8,577 nucleotides of DNA, from contig JAUXEQ010000052.1 of assembly GCA_030620455.1 (NCBI GenBank), positions 1 through 8,577 on the forward strand, in the 5' to 3' direction. The position numbers and the translations under genes were made by a program. The notes under the pieces are model-generated. The model was not told the DNA's origin. It was given only the letters and a program-made list of their open reading frames with translations, and did not search any database. Positions 6,201 through 8,577 of the stretch are shown piece after piece (the first letter of the stretch is position 1; each line of letters begins with the position of its first letter). This DNA comes from a bacterium (lineage in GTDB: Bacteria > UBP14 > UBA6098 > B30-G16).

Positions 6201-8577
6201 TTTCAAATGTTACATCGATTCCCGAACCCACGTGATTGTAATATCTATCATAAATAGTTGCAATAACGTCAGCTTCGGATCCACCATCGGCAGGTAGCTC
6301 TGTTGGGTTAATAACTAACTCGATAGAATCAGGATCACTTGGCTCAAGCGTAACTCTGACGGAATCTCTTATAGAATCGTTTACAAATGCCACAACCCAG
6401 ACATCACCGGCGAGAGTACCGGGGAAGTAATCCGCTTCGAAATTGCCTGCTTCAGCTCCTTCAAGAGTATATGTAGCTGATGGAGAGACAAAACCATTTT
6501 CCGTTGCATCCGCACCTGCACCAACGACATTAAATTGAATTCTTGTTCTATCTACAATCTTAACTCCAGAATCGTTGAAAACAGAGCCGGTAACTTTAGT
6601 TTCAGCTCCACCAACAGTTAATACATCTTCTGCAACGTAAACCCTTATCACTGCGACATCAACAGGATTTAAATTGATTAGAACTCTACCACTACCTGTG
6701 GCATCATCTACAGTACAAGTTGCCAGAATCCAGGCTTCGCCGGATTCACTTCCTGCATAGAATATGGTGCGGAAAGATCCTAAACTATCAGTATATGCCC
6801 TTTCATCCACATCGCCTATTGTCTCTGCAGTGAAATTAACTTCGAATCCTACACCCAGCGGATTTCCAAACTCATCGTAGACAGTTCCTGTGATAACAGA
6901 TGTAGTTGCGCCATTGGCAGGCAAATCTGGTGGATTAGCTACCATCACGATATACGAAGGATATCCGGGTTCTAAAATAACCATAACAGATCCAACAACT
7001 CCAAATCCTGCATCGGCTTTTATAAATGTTGTACCTGGAGTTTCTGGGGAATAAAATGTAGTAATTGCTTCCCCACTAACAGTTGTCGATGACGTAGGAA
7101 TTACATAACCTAATGTCGTTGAGAATAATACTGGAGATCCATCCGGTACAATTCCACCAAAGCTGTCAAGAACTGTAGCAGTAATTCTTGTTGAAGATGT
7201 CCCATCAGCTTTCAATGTTCTATCATCTGATGTTACAATAATCATAGCAGCTGTAAGAGGAGAGAAATATACAACTCCTCTAGCCTCAGCATCTGGAGCA
7301 GCGGGATTTCCAATATACGCTCTAATAATTGCATCACCAATAGTTTCTGAACTTGTTAAAATAACCTCTGCTCGACCGTTAGAATCAGTGTATTCATACG
7401 AATAATTGAAGCTTCCGAAATCAGTCTCGAAATAAACTTTTTGTCCTCTTCCAATCGGATTCATTAAATCATCTAAAACCTGAGCCACAACTATAGATTG
7501 TGACTCCCCATCGGCCGGAATAGTGTCCGGCGCAGCATCCAGCGCAATGATCGATGGGGAGCCTGAGGTAAACTCCACCTCCGCGCTGTCGATGTGGCCT
7601 ACAGCCTCTGCAAATACCCAGAATATCCCTATGTTTGTTGATGAAGTGAGAGTTGCTCTGGCAATACCGGAAGCGTCAGTAGTCGAAAAAGGTGTAATAA
7701 CTGCATCTGTATCACTAACACTGAAATTGACAATAGTACCCTCAGGAACATTACCTCCAGAACTGTTCTTAACCGTCGCAGTTACTAATGCTTCACTTGT
7801 GCCGTCAGCCACAATCTCATTAGGATCAACTTGAAGTATGATATAAGCCACATCCGAGGTTACAAACCATACATTAACCTCGCCAAAACCGTCTTCGCAT
7901 ATCGCGGAAACGGTAGAAATTCCTATTATATAGCTGCTTTTAAGGGATGCAATAAATGCTCCTGTGCTATCTGTGAGGACATTACTCTGAATATCACCAT
8001 TTGTACCCGAAAGAGTAACAGGTATACCATCTGGTAGTAAGTAACCATAAACATCTCTGCATACACCAGTAATCACTGAACGCGAATATTCATCCGCAGC
8101 AATTGTCTCCGGAAGCGCTGTCATTTCTATGCTTCTGCATCTTCCTCCCATAAACTTGACATATTGCGTATCTACTAACGATCCACATGAAGCCTCTAAG
8201 GTATCAACTCCAATTGTTGATGCTGGCTTTAGTATACCTTCAGCTTTACCGTTAACTGTTGTTGCAGAAAGAGGATCGACATTTCCTATAACAGAACTGA
8301 AATTAACCACAGTGCCATCAGCAATTTTATTTCTAAATGAATCGTAAACGCTAACTTCCAACTTGATTCCATCGACTTCGCTGAGTCTTAAGTAGTTCCT
8401 TTCAACTGTAAAGTTCATTATGAATGGTTGCGGTCCATACAGAATGAGATCTTTTTCAGCACTTTTGCCACCGCTATTCGCAATAACTTTTCCAATTCCT
8501 AGTTCAGTACCAGCTATAAACTGAGTTGCAGCAGTTCCAGTTGAATCGGTAAGTGAAACACCGGGTGTTACGACTCC
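1..8577 (-). CDS. Giant Big_1-type Ig-like repeat protein, internal fragment (both ends missing)
   Basis: The minus strand is open from 8577 to 1: 2,859 codons without a stop, about 300 kDa at roughly 105 Da per residue. There is no start, ribosome binding site or stop in the window, so the gene continues in both directions. The translation is a chain of 27 complete and 2 partial beta-sandwich modules of about 101 residues. The core pattern is ADG, D-x-x-G-N-P, V-x-F, T-D-x-x-G-x-A and G-x-x-x-V-x-A, which resembles bacterial Ig-like group 1 domains of invasin and intimin. Composition is rich in Thr, Val, Gly, Ala, Ser and Asp, acidic in the modules sampled, with only 17 Cys. Known relatives are extracellular stalks of adhesins; an extracellular structural or adhesive role is inferred. 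No head domain, enzyme motif, signal peptide or anchor is visible. Trp uses TGG and no in-frame TGA occurs. The reading frame and repeat nature are near certain; the exact family and function are less so. Confidence 0.96.
226..528 (-). other. Ig-like module M27 (type A, insertion and cysteine pair)
   Basis: Residues 2684-2784. The ADG region reads VGGASAGEDG (2701-2710), a small insertion. YDSTGSPLSDRT (2719-2730) is canonical A type, T-I-S-G-Q-A is at 2748-2753 and Asp-Thr at 2777-2778. Cys2755 and Cys2772 face each other on adjacent predicted strands. Confidence 0.82.
529..828 (-). other. Ig-like module M26 (type B)
   Basis: Residues 2584-2683. PGEP is followed by 14 residues and ANC (2602-2604), where Cys2604 replaces the Gly of ADG. 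DGHGNRVGPG (2616-2625) has His as its aromatic. T-N-D-T-G-F-A is at 2643-2649; Cys2657 follows in the next strand. Confidence 0.85.
829..1128 (-). other. Ig-like module M25 (type A)
   Basis: Residues 2484-2583. ADG is at 2500-2502. MDTSGGMFKTVSDGIPV (2513-2529) has about three extra residues before the acidic SDGI turn. T-E-D-G-R-A is at 2546-2551 and Asp-Ser at 2576-2577. It exits into PGEP. Confidence 0.86.
1129..1452 (-). other. Ig-like module M24 (type B, longest first strand region)
   Basis: Residues 2376-2483. AGPA is followed by 19 residues, including MDSTGALC with Cys2396, before ADG (2399-2401). DDYMNPVAL (2412-2420) resembles M4's DDLMNP. S-D-S-G-M-A is at 2442-2447. Confidence 0.84.
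1453..1773 (-). other. Ig-like module M23 (type A)
   Basis: Residues 2269-2375. ANG is at 2286-2288, then FDTITGTYVSDNS (2299-2311) with an acidic turn. A long loop, LGPEWEQG (2319-2326), follows the next strand. R-T-V-A-G-E-A is at 2334-2340 and Asp-Ser at 2368-2369. Confidence 0.84.
1774..2082 (-). other. Ig-like module M22 (type B, long first strand region)
   Basis: Residues 2166-2268. The linker PGVA lacks the final Pro, and 16 residues lead to ADT (2186-2188). DRFGNPVAPS is at 2200-2209 and T-D-I-S-G-Y-A at 2231-2237. Confidence 0.86.
2083..2397 (-). other. Ig-like module M21 (type A)
   Basis: Residues 2061-2165. ADG is replaced by VNG (2078-2080) and the D-S-x-G turn by FGPGG (2091-2095). 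SNGT is at 2099-2102, followed by VHFFF. T-T-E-D-G-E-A is at 2122-2128 and Asp-Thr at 2156-2157. Confidence 0.83.
2398..2718 (-). other. Ig-like module M20 (type B, long first strand region)
   Basis: Residues 1954-2060. PGDP is followed by 18 residues, not 13, before ADG (1976-1978); the extra residues fall in DSTHTPPE. DQYGNIVEPG (1990-1999) and T-T-D-T-S-G-V-A (2022-2029) are canonical. Confidence 0.87.
2719..3036 (-). other. Ig-like module M19 (type A)
   Basis: Residues 1848-1953. Entry is RKAVIGM. ADG is at 1866-1868, YDISGSEITEETPV at 1879-1892, a VVPLSAG loop follows, and Asp-Ser is at 1946-1947. The T-D-x-x-G-x-A motif is degenerate, reading T-T-G-G-S-A-T (1910-1916). Confidence 0.84.
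3037..3327 (-). other. Ig-like module M18 (type B)
   Basis: Residues 1751-1847. PGEP is followed by 13 residues and ANK (1768-1770) in place of ADG. DKWGNRVEPG (1782-1791) has Trp as its aromatic. T-N-D-S-G is at 1811-1815 and Cys1836 is in the recurrent column. It is the last B module with the 13-residue first strand region. Confidence 0.86.
3328..3627 (-). other. Ig-like module M17 (type A)
   Basis: Residues 1651-1750, entered by SKIP. ADG is at 1668-1670, YDSTGHPVPEG at 1681-1691, a VPDSSMG loop at 1698-1704, T-D-E-N-G-V-A at 1712-1718, and Asp-Ser at 1743-1744. All A-type markers are present. Confidence 0.88.
3628..3924 (-). other. Ig-like module M16 (type B)
   Basis: Residues 1552-1650. 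PGEP is followed by 13 residues and ADS (1569-1571). DRYGNRVNAN is at 1583-1592 and T-D-S-T-G-S-T at 1611-1617. Cys1644 is in the last strand, a position no other module uses. Confidence 0.87.
3925..4230 (-). other. Ig-like module M15 (type A)
   Basis: Residues 1450-1551. ADG is at 1468-1470, followed by YNTEGAYIADNT (1481-1492), where ADNT is the acidic turn. A PEDSFG loop follows the next strand, T-T-T-D-G-Y-F is at 1513-1519, and Asp-Ser at 1544-1545. It exits into a perfect PGEP. Confidence 0.86.
4231..4542 (-). other. Ig-like module M14 (type B)
   Basis: Residues 1346-1449. The linker is SGPP, then 13 residues to ANG (1363-1365). The turn DAHGH (1377-1381) has His for the aromatic and for Asn, followed by the A-like acidic turn EDN. 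T-A-D-T-S-G-Y is at 1408-1414. Confidence 0.86.
4543..4833 (-). other. Ig-like module M13 (type A)
   Basis: Residues 1249-1345. It enters with QDVAMI. ANG is at 1266-1268, MNPVSDGTPIYF at 1283-1294, T-T-V-D-G-W-A at 1307-1313, and Asp-Thr at 1338-1339. All A-type markers are present. Confidence 0.88.
4834..5118 (-). other. Ig-like module M12 (type B, shortest, cysteine pair)
   Basis: Residues 1154-1248, 95 long. SGDP is followed by 13 residues and then AGD (1171-1173) instead of ADG. DEFDN (1186-1190) keeps the B-type turn. T-D-x-x-G-x-A is lost, reading TGFTGDTII. Cys1220 and Cys1237 lie on neighbouring predicted strands with the same spacing as the pair in M27. Confidence 0.77.
5119..5436 (-). 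other. Ig-like module M11 (type A)
   Basis: Residues 1048-1153. Its SREP entry resembles a B-type linker, but the body is A-like: ADG (1065-1067), DLSGNPLGAG (1079-1088), an extended DTADSPYGE loop and W-T-D-D-N-G-T-A (1111-1118). The Asp-Thr pair (1142-1143) sits about four residues earlier than in other A modules. This is the least certain A assignment. Confidence 0.83.
5437..5736 (-). other. Ig-like module M10 (type B)
   Basis: Residues 948-1047. It is entered by a canonical PGEP (948-951), then 13 residues to ADG (965-967), and DRFGNSIGAG (979-988). The T-D-x-x-G-x-A motif is altered to T-T-P-L-G-Q-A (1010-1016). Cys1035 lies in the recurrent cysteine column. Confidence 0.88.
5737..6051 (-). 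other. Ig-like module M9 (type A, with a C-x4-C)
   Basis: Residues 843-947. ADG is at 861-863, NPASDGTPV at 879-887 and T-T-V-D-G-L-A at 910-916. The loop after V-V-F is extended (LPDSITGDTLGE, 892-903). Cys934 and Cys939 flank the turn VDTF in the last hairpin. The A-type dipeptide position reads Asp-Glu (942-943). Confidence 0.85.
6052..6342 (-). other. Ig-like module M8 (type B)
   Basis: Residues 746-842. The linker is PSDP, then 13 residues to ADG (763-765). DRYYN (777-781) has Tyr in place of the turn Gly. T-N-S-V-G-E-A is at 805-811, and V-G-I-A-R-V-T-V at 821-828 forms the following strand. Confidence 0.87.
6343..6666 (-). other. Ig-like module M7 (type A, divergent)
   Basis: Residues 638-745, 108 long. 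Entry is VDVAVI, as in M3 and M13. ADG is replaced by VGG (655-657), the turn is VDRT (675-678), and the usual T-D-x-x-G-x-A is replaced by a longer Gly/Ala/Glu-rich stretch around 700-715. The A-type Asp-Ser (738-739) is kept, so it is still assigned to type A. Confidence 0.72.
6667..6969 (-). other. Ig-like module M6 (type B)
   Basis: Residues 537-637. The linker is PGYP, then 13 residues to ANG (554-556). DEFGNPLG (568-575) is a textbook B-type turn. Cys621 follows the ILA strand of the last hairpin, the column where several other modules also carry a cysteine. Confidence 0.87.
6970..7257 (-). other. Ig-like module M5 (type A)
   Basis: Residues 441-536. ADG is at 457-459, followed by DSFGG (471-475) and the A-type turn PDGS (478-481). 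T-T-V-S-G-E-A is at 498-504. It lacks the A-type Asp-Ser/Thr before its last strand, reading VGSVMVIL there instead. Confidence 0.85.
7258..7566 (-). other. Ig-like module M4 (type B)
   Basis: Residues 338-440. The linker is SGSP, then 13 residues to ADG (355-357). DLMN (370-373) lacks the aromatic residue found at this place in the other B modules. T-D-S-N-G-R-A is at 397-403. The F-G hairpin is lengthened by GNPAAPDAEARG (423-434). Confidence 0.87.
7567..7857 (-). other. Ig-like module M3 (type A)
   Basis: Residues 241-337. It opens with SDVAYI, an entry shared with M7 and M13. ADG is at 257-259, the acidic turn PEGT at 278-281, T-T-D-A-S-G-I-A at 299-306, and Asp-Ser at 330-331 before the last strand. 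This is one of the clearest matches to the Big_1 pattern. Confidence 0.88.
7858..8148 (-). other. Ig-like module M2 (type B, three cysteines)
   Basis: Residues 144-240. The linker GGRC replaces the usual PGEP-like entry, and 13 residues separate it from ADE (161-163). DVYGY (175-179) stands for D-x-aromatic-G-N, but the next turn, PDGI, looks A-like. T-D-S-T-G-A-F is at 202-208. Cys147, Cys173 and Cys227 make this the most cysteine-rich module in the window. Confidence 0.8.
8149..8436 (-). other. Ig-like module M1 (type A)
   Basis: Residues 48-143, entered through GPQP. The ADG position reads VDG (68-70). The turn ADGT is at 86-89, the A-type Asp-Thr pair is at 136-137, and Cys131 sits right after the V-x-A strand. 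The DSF at 79-81 has an aromatic third residue, which is more usual in B modules. Confidence 0.8.
8437..8577 (-). other. Ig-like module M0, C-terminal part only (type B)
   Basis: Residues 1-47. Only the second half is present: T-D-S-T-G-T-A at 10-16, then G-I-G-K-V-I-A at 27-33 and a last strand ending DLILY. There is no Asp-Ser/Thr before that last strand, which fits type B and the alternation. The rest lies upstream in the gene, beyond 8577. Confidence 0.75.

Larger units (their letters stand above)
1..8577 (-). repeat. Tandem array of 29 Ig-like modules in A/B alternation
   Basis: The protein repeats every 95-108 residues, and alternate modules share diagnostic features, giving a two-module unit of about 203 residues. 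Type B (even numbers) usually starts with a linker like PGEP, PGDP or SGDP and has D-x-[FYWH]-G-N in 13 of 14 modules if loose matches at the last two positions are allowed. Type A (odd numbers) has an acidic turn such as SDGT, PEGT or SDRT in 12 of 14 modules, and Asp-Ser or Asp-Thr before the last strand in 11 of 14. That dipeptide is absent at the same place in all 13 B modules with a visible end (M0 and the 12 complete ones other than M2 counted with M2). Similarity is clear at protein level but not as near-identical DNA, which points to old duplications. Module boundaries are judged by eye and may be off by about five residues. Confidence 0.9.

Noticed and set aside
52..8347. Many short plus-strand ORFs of 64-107 codons, for example 4087-4398, 2605-2928, 7523-7834 and 1826-2122
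   Set aside because: All lie antisense to the continuous minus-strand repeat frame. They recognisably resemble no family, and the minus frame carries coherent Ig-module motifs through every one of them.
1..8577. DNA-level tandem repeat, CRISPR array or collapsed repeat assembly
   Set aside because: The periodicity is in the protein. Equivalent positions use different codons, no near-identical DNA copies were seen, and spacing varies by up to 13 residues between modules.
1..8577. Frameshift or pseudogene within the giant ORF
   Set aside because: The module pattern stays in one frame from 8577 to 1 and the hand-counted translation is exactly 2,859 residues.
1..8577. Integrin-binding RGD motif, catalytic motif, C-type lectin head or C-terminal sorting signal
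   Set aside because: None was seen in the translation. All 29 segments are stalk-like Ig modules, so no ligand or secretion route can be claimed.
1..8577. Alternative genetic code
   Set aside because: No in-frame TGA, TAA or TAG occurs and Trp is encoded by TGG, so there is no positive evidence for recoding.

Overview
The whole window is the interior of one giant protein gene on the minus strand. Reading the reverse complement from position 8577 down to position 1 gives 2,859 consecutive sense codons with no stop, and neither the start nor the end of the gene is present. The hand translation totals exactly 8577/3 codons and keeps the same motif pattern throughout, so there is no sign of a frameshift. 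Residue numbers in this annotation count from position 8577: residue n occupies plus-strand positions 8578-3n to 8580-3n.

The protein is a tandem array of bacterial immunoglobulin-like modules, best matched by eye to group 1 (Big_1, the invasin/intimin type). There are 27 complete modules (M1-M27) of 95-108 residues, mean about 101, plus a partial module at each end (M0 and M28). The core pattern is a strand ending in Ala-Asp-Gly, then V-x-D-x-x-G-N-P, V-x-F, T-x-D-x-x-G-x-A, and a final G-x-x-x-V-x-A hairpin. This is the architecture of a secreted or surface-displayed fibrous stalk, such as an adhesin or other large extracellular protein. No signal peptide, catalytic domain, binding head, membrane anchor or sorting domain lies in the window. 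The ligand and the export route therefore cannot be read here.

The main observation is a higher-order repeat. The modules alternate strictly between two types, A (odd-numbered) and B (even-numbered), so the real unit is a two-module block of about 203 residues (about 608 bp). B modules are usually entered through a P-G-E/D-P-like linker and carry D-x-aromatic-G-N. A modules carry an acidic S/P/A-D/E-G/N/R-T/S turn and usually an Asp-Ser or Asp-Thr just before their last strand. The modules are old and diverged: the six P-G-E/D-P linkers use six different codon combinations, and no two modules look nearly identical. From M20 onward the B modules have a longer first strand region, which marks a different sub-lineage in the C-terminal third of the window.

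The host looks bacterial: about 40% G+C in the lines sampled, A/T-rich third positions, frequent AGA arginine and ATA isoleucine codons, and a Big_1-type protein. Huge Ig-array proteins of this style are common in uncultured environmental bacteria, including lineages around Bacteroidetes/Fibrobacteres. That placement is a weak inference and nothing here fixes the phylum. No RNA gene, promoter, terminator, mobile element or second gene was seen.
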